Assembly: GCF_028621715.1 (NCBI RefSeq) | Contig: NZ_CP117466.1 | Span: forward strand, 2,492,501-2,556,500 | Source: Paracoccus marcusii | GTDB lineage: Bacteria; Pseudomonadota; Alphaproteobacteria; Rhodobacterales; Rhodobacteraceae | Direction: 5' to 3' | Length of the DNA stretch: 64,000 nucleotides | Shown here: positions 29,053 to 37,602 of the stretch, in pieces | Layout of the letters: every line of letters starts with the position of its first letter | How positions within the stretch are numbered: position 1 is the stretch's first letter | The notes under the pieces: model-generated | What the model was told of the DNA's origin: nothing | The model's database searches: none | The model's input: only the letters and a program-made list of their open reading frames with translations | Translations under genes and position numbers: made by a program

Positions 29053-29661
29053 TCACGGGCGCAGGACCAAGGACAGGCCGAGGGCGGCGATCGCCAGCCC
29101 GGCCCCCCGGTCGATCCAGAATTTCAGGGCCGCATAGCGCCGCCGCAACAGCGGCAGGGCCATCAGGCTGGCCAGTGCGGTATAGAAGAACAGCTCGACC
29201 GACAAGGCCACGGCATAGATGGCGCCCTTGTCGGCGACACTCAGCGCGGCGGGGAAGATCGACAGCAGCACGGCGGAGTAAAACAGCGCCGGTTTCGGGT
29301 TCGACAGGTTCAGTGCCATGCCGGACCACAGGCTCATCCCGCCCGCCGCGGCGTCGGGCATCGGGTCGCGGGCATGGATCCACATCAGGATGCCGATGCG
29401 GATCAGATAGGCCCCGCCCAACAGTTTCAGCAGGATCAGGGTCCAGGGGGCGACGCGGAACAGGGCTGTCAGCCCCAGCAGCGCGACCAGGCACCAGACC
29501 GACGCGCCGATCGCCAAGCCCCACCCATAGGTCAGCGCGCGTCTGCGCCCCAGGGCAAAGGCGCCCTGGCTGACGGCGATCACGCCGGGTCCAGGCGACA
29601 GGATCGCGGCCGACAGCGTGGCCACGAAGATGCCCATCTGTTCGGCCGTGATCTGGATCAT
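29053..29661 (-). CDS. LysE/RhtB-family exporter
   Basis: 202 residues with about six hydrophobic helices. The N-terminal motif [21 protein letters not shown] is diagnostic of LysE/RhtB amino-acid and metabolite exporters; the middle [15 protein letters not shown] segment also fits. Inner-membrane efflux; substrate unknown. Lies 16 bases downstream of fabI and 11 upstream of gpt on the same strand. Confidence 0.9.
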   Translation of the reverse strand: MIQITAEQMGIFVATLSAAILSPGPGVIAVSQGAFALGRRRALTYGWGLAIGASVWCLVALLGLTALFRVAPWTLILLKLLGGAYLIRIGILMWIHARDPMPDAAAGGMSLWSGMALNLSNPKPALFYSAVLLSIFPAALSVADKGAIYAVALSVELFFYTALASLMALPLLRRRYAALKFWIDRGAGLAIAALGLSLVLRP

Positions 29662-29677
29662 GGGGGCTGCGTGTCCG

Positions 29678-30505
29678 TCAGTCTTTCTTGACGGTCGCGA
29701 TGTCGGGGGCGTCGACGGCCTTCATGCCCACGACGTGATATCCGGCATCGACGTGATGCGTCTCGCCGGTCACGCCGGCGCCAAGGCGCGACAGAAGGTA
29801 CAGGGCGGAATTACCGACATCCTCCTGCGTGACATTGCGACGCAGCGGAGAGTTCAGTTCGTTCCACTTCATGATGTAACGGAAGTCGCCGATGCCGCTG
29901 GCGGCCAGCGTCTTGATCGGACCGGCGCTGATCGCGTTGACACGGATGTTGTCCTTGCCGAAATCCTCGGCCAGATAGCGGACGGAGGCCTCCAGCGCGG
30001 CCTTGGCGACGCCCATCACGTTGTAATGCGGCATGACGCGTTCGGCGCCGTAATAGGTCAGCGTCAGCATCGATCCGCCATCCTTCATCATCGCGGCCGC
30101 GCGGCGCGCGACGGCGGTAAAGGAATAGACCGAAATGTCCATCGTCATCAGGAAGTTGTCGCGTGTCGTCTCGGCATAGCGGCCGCGCAGCTGGTCCTTG
30201 TCCGAAAAGCCGATGGCATGGACGACGAAATCCAGCCCGTCCCATTTCGCGCCCAGATCCGCGAACAAGGTATCGATCGATGCCTCGTTCGACACGTCGC
30301 AGGGCAGCACCGTGTCCGACCCCAGCTGCGCCGCCAGCGGATCGACGCGCTTCTTCAGCGCATCGCCCTGATAGCTGAACGCCAGTTCCGCACCCTCGGC
30401 CGCCAGGGCCTTGGCGATGCCCCAGGCGATCGACTTGTCGTTGGCCAATCCCATGATGAGACCGCGCTTGCCGGCCATCAGGCCGGGCCTCTGCTCGCTT
30501 GACAT
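29678..30505 (-). CDS. fabI: enoyl-[acyl-carrier-protein] reductase (NADH)
   Basis: 275 residues, short-chain dehydrogenase fold. N-terminal GLANDKSIAWGIAKALAAEGA binds NADH. The catalytic Tyr-X6-Lys is in YNVMGVAKAALE near residue 160, preceded by TYYGAERV. Last reductive step of fatty-acid elongation; target of triclosan and similar compounds. Divergent from pdxH. Confidence 0.96.
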   Translation of the reverse strand: MSSEQRPGLMAGKRGLIMGLANDKSIAWGIAKALAAEGAELAFSYQGDALKKRVDPLAAQLGSDTVLPCDVSNEASIDTLFADLGAKWDGLDFVVHAIGFSDKDQLRGRYAETTRDNFLMTMDISVYSFTAVARRAAAMMKDGGSMLTLTYYGAERVMPHYNVMGVAKAALEASVRYLAEDFGKDNIRVNAISAGPIKTLAASGIGDFRYIMKWNELNSPLRRNVTQEDVGNSALYLLSRLGAGVTGETHHVDAGYHVVGMKAVDAPDIATVKKD

Positions 30506-30584
30506 GTCCTGTCCCTCACGCTTTCAACCGTTTCAAAGGTGATTAGGGCAAGTGTCCTGTCGCAGCAAGCACAAGGAATGCGCG

Positions 30585-31199
30585 ATGAGTGATCGGACCG
30601 GAATCTTTGCGGGCGACGACCCGTTCGACATCGCCCGCGCCTGGCTGGAAGAGGCGCGGGCGTCCGAGCCCAATGACCCGAATGCCATCGCGCTGGCCAG
30701 CGTCGATGCAGACGGGCTGCCGGATGTGCGGATGGTCCTGCTCAAGGATATCGACGGGCAGGGGCTGGACGGATCCTTCGTCTTCTATACCAACTATGAC
30801 AGCGCCAAGGGCCGCCAGATCGAGGCCTCGGGCAAGGCGGCCTTCGTGATGCACTGGAAATCGCTGCACCGGCAGATCCGCGTGCGCGGCACCGTCACGA
30901 GAGAGGACGGACCCCAGGCCGACGCCTATTACGACAGCCGCGCGCTGCAGAGCAGGTTGGGGGCTTGGGCCTCGCGCCAGTCGCAGCCGCTGGATGCCCG
31001 CGCGACGCTGGTGGCCGAGGCCGCCAAGGCCGGACTGCGCCACGGTCCGCGCCCCGCGCGGCCGCCGTTCTGGGGCGGCTATCGCATCACTCCGTCACAT
31101 CTGGAATTTTGGGCCGACGGCGCGTTTCGCCTGCACGACCGGTTCCGGTGGACCCGCGACGCGGATGCCGGATGGTCGGTCGAACGGCTCTATCCATGA
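30585..31199 (+). CDS. pdxH: pyridoxamine/pyridoxine 5'-phosphate oxidase
   Basis: 204 residues, FMN-dependent. Motifs: [23 protein letters not shown] near residue 30, [12 protein letters not shown] near residue 65, and the C-terminal signature [14 protein letters not shown] followed by LHDRFRW. Makes pyridoxal phosphate. ATG 30585 has AAGGA upstream; the frame extends earlier but without similarity. Confidence 0.96.
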   Translation: MSDRTGIFAGDDPFDIARAWLEEARASEPNDPNAIALASVDADGLPDVRMVLLKDIDGQGLDGSFVFYTNYDSAKGRQIEASGKAAFVMHWKSLHRQIRVRGTVTREDGPQADAYYDSRALQSRLGAWASRQSQPLDARATLVAEAAKAGLRHGPRPARPPFWGGYRITPSHLEFWADGAFRLHDRFRWTRDADAGWSVERLYP

Positions 31200-31271
31200 C
31201 CTGCCGCGATATGTCGTCGCAGGAACGGAACCAACTTTTATTAACCTCGTTGGCATAGTCTCGCCTCCAAG

Positions 31272-31320
31272 CCACTGTTGTGTTGTAGTCAGTGGAGGGG
31301 GTCATTACTGTCCTAGGACA
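31272..31320 (+). promoter_or_regulatory. hairpin and perfect palindrome in the leader of the cold-shock gene
   Basis: Two symmetrical elements lie in the 148-base gap before the cold-shock-domain gene. The first is a stem CCACTG (31272-31277) / CAGTGG (31290-31295) with a 12-base loop. The second is a perfect 12-bp palindrome TGTCCTAGGACA (31309-31320) ending 27 bases before the start codon. They may be an operator, or an mRNA structure of the kind used by cold-shock leaders. Which one cannot be told from sequence. Confidence 0.45.
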
Positions 31321-31347
31321 ATCGGCTAGCGTGAATACGGAAATGCG

Positions 31348-31929
31348 ATGACAGAAGACGGCAGCCTCAAGCTGGTGACAGGGTTGGTCAAGTGGTTTGA
31401 CCCCTCGAAGGGCTATGGCTTCATTCTGGACGAAAACGGCGGCAGCGATATTCTGTTGCATGGCAACGTGTTGCGCAATTTCGGCCGCAGTTCCGTCGCC
31501 GATCAGTCACGCGTGCAGGTGCTTGTGCAGCATACCAGCCGCGGCGTGCAGGCCGCAGAGGTCGTTTCGGTCGAGCCACCCGCCACCGACGGACAGGCCC
31601 CCATCGCCGACCTGGACATCGACATCATCGAGAACCTCGACAGCCTGCCGCTACGTCCGGCGCGCGTGAAATGGTTCGACAAATCCAAGGGCTTCGGGTT
31701 CGCCAACATCTTCGGTTACTCCGAGGATGTCTTCATCCATATCGAGGTCCTGCGCCATTCCGGTTTTGCAGACCTTGCCATCGGGGAGGCGCTTTGCCTG
31801 CGCATCGTCGAGGGCCCGCGTGGCCTCATGGCGGCACAGATCGCGGCATGGGATGCGGCGCAGACGGCCCATGACGAAAAGGCGCAGGCCGAATCGCTTC
31901 ACAACTCGCTTCCCCATGTTGCGGAGTAG
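31348..31929 (+). CDS. tandem cold-shock-domain protein
   Basis: 193 residues with two cold-shock domains. CSD1 covers about residues 9-70 (GLVKWFDPSKGYGFILDENGGSDILLHGN) and CSD2 about 105-170 (ARVKWFDKSKGFGFANIFGYSEDVFIH). Each carries RNP1-like KGYGF or KGFGF and a weaker RNP2 (DILLH, DVFIH). Single-stranded nucleic-acid binding, probably an RNA chaperone. The double-domain form is common in alphaproteobacteria. The C-terminal tail is helical and rich in Ala and Gln. Overlaps the start of the next gene by 14 bases. Confidence 0.93.
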   Translation: MTEDGSLKLVTGLVKWFDPSKGYGFILDENGGSDILLHGNVLRNFGRSSVADQSRVQVLVQHTSRGVQAAEVVSVEPPATDGQAPIADLDIDIIENLDSLPLRPARVKWFDKSKGFGFANIFGYSEDVFIHIEVLRHSGFADLAIGEALCLRIVEGPRGLMAAQIAAWDAAQTAHDEKAQAESLHNSLPHVAE

Positions 31930-32431
31930 CCTTGCAGTCGCCCTGTTGCTGGCGCTGGCTGCGCCGCTTGCGGCCCAACCCATCGTCCCGGCAGCCGATG
32001 CGCAATGCAGGTCTGATGCGGCGCTGATTCGCACAACTGGCGACACGGCTCTGTCCTTTCAAATCGAGGTTGCCGACACACCCGAATCACGGGCCCAAGG
32101 CCTGATGTTCCGCAGAAACCTGCCTGCGGGAGAGGGGATGCTGTTCGTCTATCCCGAACCCCAGCCGGTCAGTTTCTGGATGCGTAACACGCTGATCCCG
32201 CTTGACCTGATCTTCTTCGACGAAACCGGCGTGATCCGTCATATTCACCGCAACGCCCGCCCCTTGGACGAAACGCCAATCCCCGGCGGCGCCGTCGGCG
32301 ATCCGCGGCCGGACCGCCTGATGGTCCTGGAAATCGCAGGAGGCGAGGCGGCAAGGCTGGGCCTTGCCGCCGGCCAGCAACTGGCTCATCCCGCGCTGGA
32401 TCGCACTACCGCAGCTTGGCCATGCCGCTAG
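31916..32431 (+). CDS. DUF192 family secreted protein
   Basis: 171 residues. Signal peptide (MLRSSLAVALLLALAAPLAA). The DUF192 core begins about residue 45 (FQIEVADTPESRAQGLMFRR) and includes GMLFVYPEP, VSFWMRNTLIPLDLIF and VLEIAGGEAARLGL. Function of the family is unknown; a small beta-barrel in the periplasm is expected. ATG 31916 lies inside the end of the cold-shock gene (14-base overlap), indicating coupled translation. Confidence 0.88.
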   Translation: MLRSSLAVALLLALAAPLAAQPIVPAADAQCRSDAALIRTTGDTALSFQIEVADTPESRAQGLMFRRNLPAGEGMLFVYPEPQPVSFWMRNTLIPLDLIFFDETGVIRHIHRNARPLDETPIPGGAVGDPRPDRLMVLEIAGGEAARLGLAAGQQLAHPALDRTTAAWPCR

Positions 32432-32471
32432 GGCTTTCCACCGCCGCGCCCTTGCGCTAAAGCGCGGGTGT

Positions 32472-32548
32472 CGGGGCGTAGCGCAGCCTGGTAGCGCGAC
32501 GGTTTTGGGAACCGTAGGCCGTAGGTTCGAATCCTATCGCCCCGACCA
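32472..32548 (+). tRNA. tRNA-Pro (anticodon TGG)
   Basis: 77 nt including an encoded CCA. Acceptor arms CGGGGCG and CGCCCCG pair fully. The anticodon stem ACGGT / ACCGT encloses loop TTTGGGA with anticodon TGG, and the T arm contains GGTTCGAATCC. The DNA right of it holds an orphan AlgX/AlgJ-like gene. Confidence 0.97.
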
Positions 32549-32636
32549 CTGAACACCGCGCTTCTATTGATGCGTTGCGCGCCCGCTTACGCGGTATTCT
32601 CTCGATCTTTGTTCAGAACCTGTCGCGATCAAACGA

Positions 32637-33584
32637 TCATCTGTTCAATGCCAAGGCGTTGGCATCGATCATCTCGTCCCAAAGCGTGGCGAACATCGCA
32701 TCGGGAGCGGTGCTTCGGCCATGCATCAGCGGATAGGCAAGAAAGTGCGGTCGTTCGGTGTCGGGCCGGGTGGAGGCGAAATAGCGTTCCGCCAGCCCGC
32801 ACAGAACGTCGTCCGGCTTGACCGCCGCCATCATCTCCTGATGAAAGAACGGCGTGCGGCAGAAGACGATCTTGCGCCAGTAACGTGCCAACTCTGTCAG
32901 CAGCGACCGAAAGAACGAGTCGCCAAAGATCATTAGCGTCCGCGGCGTTATCGATTTCGGGGACAATATCAGGTGCATGATTCCCATGTTCCCGGCCTGA
33001 ACCCCATTGGCAGCCGAGGCGATCTGGGGATGTGCCATCGGCGAACGCCTGATCTCGCTGATTTTCGGCGTGCATTGTGTACCCAGGTCCCCCACGTATT
33101 CTCTTTCCGGACCCATGCTGGATGTAAGATCAGCCAGAACCTTGCTTGCATCGATATGCAAAGTTCGTTCAGCCACGTCGGCGGCCAGATGCATGTTCGC
33201 GACGGGAGTGTAGTGACTGTCGGTCATGCTCAGCCGATCATTCCGCCCGAACAGATGGTCGATCGGATAAAGCAGATCGTTGGGCCGCGCGTCAGATGGC
33301 ATCGAGCGTTCGAATATCGATCGATACCCGAGCCTTGCCGTGACGGCGTTCAGAACGATCGGATCGGGAAACACCCATTGGGAATAGGTGCAGCCGTTCT
33401 CATCCGCCCACTGCTTCCGCGTGCGATGATTGCGTCTGAAAATCTCGATGCGCTCCTCCGGAACCGTGGAACTGCCGCGTTCGAACATCTGCGCAACCCC
33501 GTGATTTCCGCCGACAAGCACAAGCCGCCCGTCCTCCAGGCGACGTATATTGGGCGGCACCGTCACGTCGGGTTGCGCAATCAT
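32637..33584 (-). CDS. AlgX/AlgJ-like SGNH-fold protein, possible polysaccharide O-acetyltransferase
   Basis: 315 residues. The order of motifs matches AlgX/AlgJ/PatA-type SGNH acyltransferases: an Asp-X-His pair in MTDSHYTPVAN (about residue 120) followed far downstream by the nucleophile serine in IFGDSFFRSL (about residue 220). In that family the serine transfers acetyl groups to exopolysaccharide. Unusually, no signal peptide or membrane anchor is seen, and no partner (MBOAT AlgI-like gene, glycosyltransferase) lies nearby. The base composition looks less GC-rich than its neighbours, and it sits beside tRNA-Pro. Activity is inferred only. Confidence 0.6.
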   Translation of the reverse strand: MIAQPDVTVPPNIRRLEDGRLVLVGGNHGVAQMFERGSSTVPEERIEIFRRNHRTRKQWADENGCTYSQWVFPDPIVLNAVTARLGYRSIFERSMPSDARPNDLLYPIDHLFGRNDRLSMTDSHYTPVANMHLAADVAERTLHIDASKVLADLTSSMGPEREYVGDLGTQCTPKISEIRRSPMAHPQIASAANGVQAGNMGIMHLILSPKSITPRTLMIFGDSFFRSLLTELARYWRKIVFCRTPFFHQEMMAAVKPDDVLCGLAERYFASTRPDTERPHFLAYPLMHGRSTAPDAMFATLWDEMIDANALALNR

Positions 33585-33746
33585 CGGGATATGTCCTTTT
33601 CGACTGTCATGCTCCTCTCAGTACCGTTCCGCAGCCTGACGTTTCAAGTTTTGACAGAACCGCATGGCGGGCCGCACCGCGACGCCCTAATCGAACCCGT
33701 GCAGAGGCATCGGGTGGCAGCCGCGGTTCTTCCGCGGTCCGGACAT

Positions 33747-33771
33747 GGAAAAGGGGCCGCGTGGGCCCCTT
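33747..33771 (-). terminator. terminator of the 50-residue gene
   Basis: Stem AAGGGGCC / GGCCCCTT with a 5-base loop, 23 bases after the stop codon at 33794. On the minus strand the right arm ends in TTTTCC. The A and T tracts flanking the stem suit a rho-independent terminator in this direction. Confidence 0.7.
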
Positions 33772-33793
33772 GCTTTCGGCGATCTTTCCGGTG

Positions 33794-33946
33794 TCATGCA
33801 GCCTTCTGGGCGTCCAGTTCGCTGACGACGGGACGGGTGCCGTCTTCGCGGGCATAGTATCCGTACATCTGATCCAGTGCGGCATCCGCCTGCTGGCTGC
33901 GTTTGCGGTCCGCGATGCTCAGCGGCTTCTGGGTCTGGTTCGACAT
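33794..33946 (-). CDS. conserved small protein, 50 residues
   Basis: Encodes MSNQTQKPLSIADRKRSQQ and then a short helical, Tyr-rich segment (ADAALDQMYGYYAREDG) ending in ELDAQKAA. GGAG lies 7 bases before ATG 33946 and too close to the alternative ATG at 33952. It has its own terminator. I recall similar short proteins in Rhodobacteraceae but no function. It lies 120 bases downstream of tyrS on the same strand. Confidence 0.7.
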   Translation of the reverse strand: MSNQTQKPLSIADRKRSQQADAALDQMYGYYAREDGTRPVVSELDAQKAA

Positions 33947-34067
33947 TGTCATTCTCCGATCAGGGCGTTTCCTCCCGTGACCGTCAGATATTGACTGCCC
34001 AGTCAAAATGAAACCGCCCTGACGCAAGGTCAGGGCGGGTGCAGGGCAGCCATGCAATGCGGTCAAC

Positions 34068-35309
34068 TCAGCCGATGCGCAGTATCCGGTGTTTTTTCTT
34101 GCCGACCGAGATCTTGATGCCGCGCGCCAGTGCAGCCTGGTCCAAGGGCATCTGCGGGTCGGTGACAGGCGCGTTGTCGGCGCGCAGGCCGCCTTCGGCC
34201 ACCAGACGCTTGACCTCCTTGCCGCTGGCAACGATGCCCGACTGGACCAAGGCCTGCGCGATGGTGACGCCTTGCGCCTGATCGGCGGGCAGCACCGCGA
34301 CCTCCAGATCGCCGCCCGCGCCGCCGTCCTGGAAGACGCTGCGCGCGGTCGCCTCGGCGCTGGCGGCGGCATCGGCGCCGTGCAACAGGGTCGTCACCTC
34401 GTTGGCCAGACGGACCTTGGCCTCGTTGATCTCGGACCCCTGCAGCGCGCCCATGCGGTCGCATTCGTCCACCGGCAGTTCAGTGTACAGCTTCAGGAAC
34501 CGGCCCACATCGGCATCGGTGGTGTTGCGCCAGAACTGCCAGAACTCATAGGGCGACAGCATGTCCGCCGACAGCCAGGTCGCTCCGCCCGCCGACTTGC
34601 CCATCTTGCGCCCATCGCTGGTCGTCAGCAGCGGAGAGGTCAGGCCCCAGACCTGCCGGTCGTCCACGCGCCGCGTCAGGTCGATACCGTTGACGATGTT
34701 GCCCCACTGGTCCGACCCGCCCATCTGCAGAACACAGCCATGGCGGCGGTTCAGCTCCAGGAAGTCGTAGGCCTGCAGGATCATGTAGTTGAATTCCAGG
34801 AAGCTCAGCGACTGTTCCCGGTCCAGCCGGGACTTGACCGATTCGAAGGACAGCATCCGGTTGACGCTGAAATGCCGGCCGATGTCGCGCAGGAAGGTCA
34901 GGTAGTTCAGGCCGTCCAGCCATTCGGCGTTGTTCAGCATGACCGCCCCGTCGGGGCCGTAATTCAGATAGCGGGCAAAGACCCGGCCCATCCCGTCGAT
35001 ATTGGCCTGGATCGCGGCATCGTCCAGAAGCGGGCGCTCGTCGCTGCGGAAGGACGGATCGCCGACCTTGGTCGTGCCGCCGCCCATTAGGGTCAGGGGC
35101 TTGTTGCCGGTCTTCTGGAACCAGCGCAGCATCATGATGTTCAGCAGGTGCCCGACATGCAGGCTGGCCGCCGTCGCGTCATAGCCGATATAGGCCGTGA
35201 TCGGTCCCGCCAGCAGCGCCTGATCCAGCCCGGCGTAATCCGTGCAGTCGGCCAGATAGCCGCGTTCGGACATGATGCGCAGGAAGTCGGATTTGGGCTG
35301 GTATGTCAT
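34068..35309 (-). CDS. tyrS: tyrosyl-tRNA synthetase
   Basis: 413 residues, class I. HIGH-like motif is ASLHVGHLL near residue 45, KMSKS-like motif is [10 protein letters not shown] near residue 230, and a C-terminal S4 RNA-binding domain covers about 350-413 ([15 protein letters not shown]). ATG 35309 is preferred to the ATG 9 bases upstream because of spacing from AAGGA. Divergent from anmK over 57 bases. Confidence 0.96.
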   Translation of the reverse strand: MTYQPKSDFLRIMSERGYLADCTDYAGLDQALLAGPITAYIGYDATAASLHVGHLLNIMMLRWFQKTGNKPLTLMGGGTTKVGDPSFRSDERPLLDDAAIQANIDGMGRVFARYLNYGPDGAVMLNNAEWLDGLNYLTFLRDIGRHFSVNRMLSFESVKSRLDREQSLSFLEFNYMILQAYDFLELNRRHGCVLQMGGSDQWGNIVNGIDLTRRVDDRQVWGLTSPLLTTSDGRKMGKSAGGATWLSADMLSPYEFWQFWRNTTDADVGRFLKLYTELPVDECDRMGALQGSEINEAKVRLANEVTTLLHGADAAASAEATARSVFQDGGAGGDLEVAVLPADQAQGVTIAQALVQSGIVASGKEVKRLVAEGGLRADNAPVTDPQMPLDQAALARGIKISVGKKKHRILRIG

Positions 35310-35366
35310 GGGCTTCATCCTTGTGTATCCGCGCGATATACAGGCAGGAGCAGCGAAGGAAAAGCG

Positions 35367-36473
35367 ATGATCCGGGCTTTGGGGATGATGTCGGGCACGT
35401 CGCTGGACGGTGTCGACGCGGCGATGATCGAAACCGACGGGGTGCGGATCGGCGGCTTTGGGGACAGCGCCTTTCGTGCGTTCGGCGACAACGAATCGGC
35501 CGTGCTGCATGCGGGGCTGGGTCTGTGGCCCGACGCGCCGGAGGTGGCAGAGCTGGCGCAACTGGTTCAGGCGGCCCATGCCGACCTGGCACGGCAGTTT
35601 CCAGATGCGCAGCTGATCGGGTTTCACGGCCAGACGCTGGCCCACGATCCGCGCGGGCGCGGCACGCATCAGGCGGGTGACGGCGCGGCCCTGGCGCGCA
35701 TGACGGATCGCCCCGTGGTCTGGGATTTCCGGTCCGAGGATGTGCGTCAGGGAGGCGAGGGCGCGCCTTTGGTGCCGTTCTTTCATTGGGCCTGCGCGAA
35801 CTGGGCCGTGGGGCAGGGGCGCCTGCCCGCGGCCCCCGTGGCGTTCCTGAACCTGGGCGGCGTCGGCAACATCAGCTGGGTGGACCCCACGGCCCCCGCA
35901 CCCGAGACCGCCGGTGCCTGCGTCGCCTTCGACACGGGGCCTGCGAACGCGCCCTTGAACGACCTGATGCGCCGGCGCCGCCGTCTGTCGTGGGACGAAG
36001 GCGGCGCACTGGCGGCCAGCGGCACCGCCGATCAGGACATCGTCGCGGCGTTCCTGGATGATCCGTGGTTCCGGCGACCCGCCCCTAAATCCTTGGATCG
36101 CAATCAGTTCGCTGGCCTGACCCGCGCGGTTGCCCCGCTGTCCGATGCCGATGCGGCGGCGACGCTGGTGTCGGCACTGGCCGGATCGGTTGCGGCAGGC
36201 ATGGCGTGGCTGCCCGCGATGCCTGCGCAGGTTCTGGTCTGCGGCGGGGGGCGCCACAATGCGGCCATCATGGATGCGCTGACAGCAGCGTTGCCCGTGC
36301 CCGTCCGGCCGGTCGAGGCGATCGGTCTGAACGGTGACATGCTGGAGGCGCAGGCCTTCGGCTGGCTGGCGGTGCGCGTGCTGCGGGGGCTGCCCATATC
36401 GGGGCCGATGACCACGGGCGTTCCGGCACCGGTCTGCGGAGGACGGATCAGTCACCCACGATCACGTGACTAG
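35367..36473 (+). CDS. anmK: anhydro-N-acetylmuramic acid kinase
   Basis: 368 residues of the sugar-kinase/actin superfamily. N-terminal [14 protein letters not shown] binds ATP, followed by [11 protein letters not shown] near residue 92, [11 protein letters not shown] near residue 167, and [11 protein letters not shown] near residue 290. Recycles 1,6-anhydroMurNAc from peptidoglycan turnover to MurNAc-6-phosphate. GAAGGA site upstream of ATG 35367. Confidence 0.95.
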   Translation: MIRALGMMSGTSLDGVDAAMIETDGVRIGGFGDSAFRAFGDNESAVLHAGLGLWPDAPEVAELAQLVQAAHADLARQFPDAQLIGFHGQTLAHDPRGRGTHQAGDGAALARMTDRPVVWDFRSEDVRQGGEGAPLVPFFHWACANWAVGQGRLPAAPVAFLNLGGVGNISWVDPTAPAPETAGACVAFDTGPANAPLNDLMRRRRRLSWDEGGALAASGTADQDIVAAFLDDPWFRRPAPKSLDRNQFAGLTRAVAPLSDADAAATLVSALAGSVAAGMAWLPAMPAQVLVCGGGRHNAAIMDALTAALPVPVRPVEAIGLNGDMLEAQAFGWLAVRVLRGLPISGPMTTGVPAPVCGGRISHPRSRD

Positions 36474-36490
36474 ATCAGACAAATGTTTAG

Positions 36491-36516
36491 GGAACGATCT
36501 TCGAAATGCCCGCGTT
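36491..36516 (+). promoter_or_regulatory. GGAAC-N17-CGTT element upstream of second PRC-barrel gene
   Basis: GGAAC at 36491-36495 and CGTT at 36513-36516 with exactly 17 bases between, 60 bases upstream of the start at 36577. It matches the consensus of alphaproteobacterial EcfG general-stress promoters. Whether this organism has EcfG is unknown, and Rhodobacterales often lack it, so another stress sigma factor or chance is possible. Confidence 0.4.
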
Positions 36517-36527
36517 GATGCCGTGAA

Positions 36528-36547
36528 GATGACGAAAAGACGTCATC
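36528..36547 (+). promoter_or_regulatory. hairpin in leader of second PRC-barrel gene
   Basis: Perfect 7-bp stem GATGACG / CGTCATC with loop AAAAGA, ending 29 bases before the start codon. No T tract follows, so a terminator for anmK is unlikely. If the upstream GGAAC-N17-CGTT is the promoter, this hairpin lies in the 5' leader. Confidence 0.45.
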
Positions 36548-36576
36548 GAAACAAAGAATTGATGCGGAGATCTAGA

Positions 36577-37158
36577 ATGAAAACCCTCATGATGACGACG
36601 GCTGCTGCTCTGGCATTTGCGGCTCCGGTGTTCGCACAGGACGCGGCGACGCCCCCGGCCACCGACGCCATGCCGGCCGAGACGATGCCCGCGGAAACGA
36701 TGCCCGCAGAGACGATGCCCGCAGAGACCATGCCGGCGGATGCCATGCCTGCCGAGACGATGCCCGCCGACGAGATGGCGACCGACATGAGCGACATGGA
36801 AGTGACGCTGTCGGCCGAGAATCCCGGCATCACCGCATCGTGGCTGCAGGGCCGCGCGATCTATACGACCAACCAGCCGTCGACCACCGAATGGACCGAT
36901 GCAACGGGTGATGCGGTTCCGGGTGACTGGAACGAGATCGCGACTGTGTCCGATATCGTGATGTCGCCGGACGGTCAGGTCATGGGCTACATCGCCGACA
37001 TCGGCGGTTTCCTGGGCATGGGCACGCACACCGTGCTGCTGGACCGCGATGTCCTGAACATGGCGATGTTCGGTGACGACACGGTTCTGGCGACCAACTA
37101 CAGCCAGGAAGAACTGGAAGCGCTGCCGGAATTCGACACGGAAACCGTCCGCGACTGA
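36577..37158 (+). CDS. secreted PRC-barrel-like protein with MPAET pentapeptide repeats
   Basis: 193 residues. Signal peptide (MKTLMMTTAAALAFAAPVFA). Seven tandem pentapeptides of the form MPAET/MPADA/MPADE follow (residues 32-66). A PRC-barrel-like domain at about 85-180 has WLQGRAIYTTNQPSTTEW, EIATVSDIVMSPDGQVMGYIADIGGFLGMGTHTVLL. GGAGA precedes ATG 36577; the open frame further upstream is spurious. Paralogous in design to 27636-28403, with shared GGFLG(I/M)G. Periplasmic; role unknown. Confidence 0.8.
   Translation: MKTLMMTTAAALAFAAPVFAQDAATPPATDAMPAETMPAETMPAETMPAETMPADAMPAETMPADEMATDMSDMEVTLSAENPGITASWLQGRAIYTTNQPSTTEWTDATGDAVPGDWNEIATVSDIVMSPDGQVMGYIADIGGFLGMGTHTVLLDRDVLNMAMFGDDTVLATNYSQEELEALPEFDTETVRD
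36670..36774 (+). repeat. seven 15-bp tandem coding repeats
   Basis: Units start at 36670, 36685, 36700, 36715, 36730, 36745 and 36760, each beginning ATGCC and encoding Met-Pro-Ala-(Glu/Asp)-X. Units 3 and 4 differ by one base. The near identity at DNA level suggests recent expansion and possible length variation between strains. Confidence 0.85.
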
Positions 37159-37194
37159 TCCCACCCTGTTTGTTTACAAGTTGCTTGGTTCATC

Positions 37195-37218
37195 GGGGTG
37201 CCCATCGGGCGCCCCTTT
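37195..37218 (+). terminator. terminator of second PRC-barrel gene
   Basis: 9-bp stem GGGGTGCCC / GGGCGCCCC (one G-T pair) with loop ATC, then TTTCGCGTTCTTT. It lies 36 bases after the stop codon. Confidence 0.8.
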
Positions 37219-37282
37219 CGCGTTCTTTGCACTGTTATTTCAAAGATTTGCCCAAATGTGGCAAAATTCGTTCAACGCACCC

Positions 37283-37311
37283 TTGACGCCACGCGGCGGT
37301 CTGCGTAAACC
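37283..37311 (+). promoter_or_regulatory. putative promoter of the tRNA-Asp pair
   Basis: TTGACG (37283-37288) and TAAACC (37306-37311) with a 17-base spacer, about 41 bases before the first tRNA. The -35 is good and the -10 only 3/6, so this is tentative. Confidence 0.4.
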
Positions 37312-37352
37312 CCGGCCTACTCCGGCGGGCGATCGTCCGGGGGATGAGTTGG

Positions 37353-37429
37353 GCGGTTGTAGCTCAGTTGGTTAGAGTACCGGCCTGTCACGCCGGGGGT
37401 CGCGGGTTCGAGCCCCGTCAACCGCGCCA
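37353..37429 (+). tRNA. tRNA-Asp (anticodon GTC), copy 1
   Basis: 77 nt including CCA. Acceptor GCGGTTG pairs with CAACCGC. The anticodon stem CCGGC / GCCGG has loop CTGTCAC (anticodon GTC), and the T arm contains GGTTCGAGCCC. Followed 28 bases later by an identical copy. Confidence 0.97.
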
Positions 37430-37457
37430 CAACTCATCATTCGCCCGAAGGAAATGC

Positions 37458-37534
37458 GCGGTTGTAGCTCAGTTGGTTAGAGTACCGGCCTGTCACGCCG
37501 GGGGTCGCGGGTTCGAGCCCCGTCAACCGCGCCA
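37458..37534 (+). tRNA. tRNA-Asp (anticodon GTC), copy 2
   Basis: Identical over all 77 nt to copy 1, in the same orientation with a 28-base spacer, so the two are probably processed from one transcript. The spacer has no resemblance to the tRNA flanks. Confidence 0.97.
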
Positions 37535-37602
37535 TTTCTTCCCTTCCCCTTCTCGTCAGGATCACGCTAAGACGGCGTCGATTTTGCGTATCGGAGGAAG
37601 CG

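Noticed and set aside
32472-33800. Integrated element at tRNA-Pro
   Set aside because: No integrase, no repeat of the tRNA 3' end and no second boundary could be found; only a weak composition difference in one gene remains.
36463-36470. TCACGTGA palindrome as an operator
   Set aside because: It lies within the last codons of anmK, is only 8 bp, and is explained by coding sequence.
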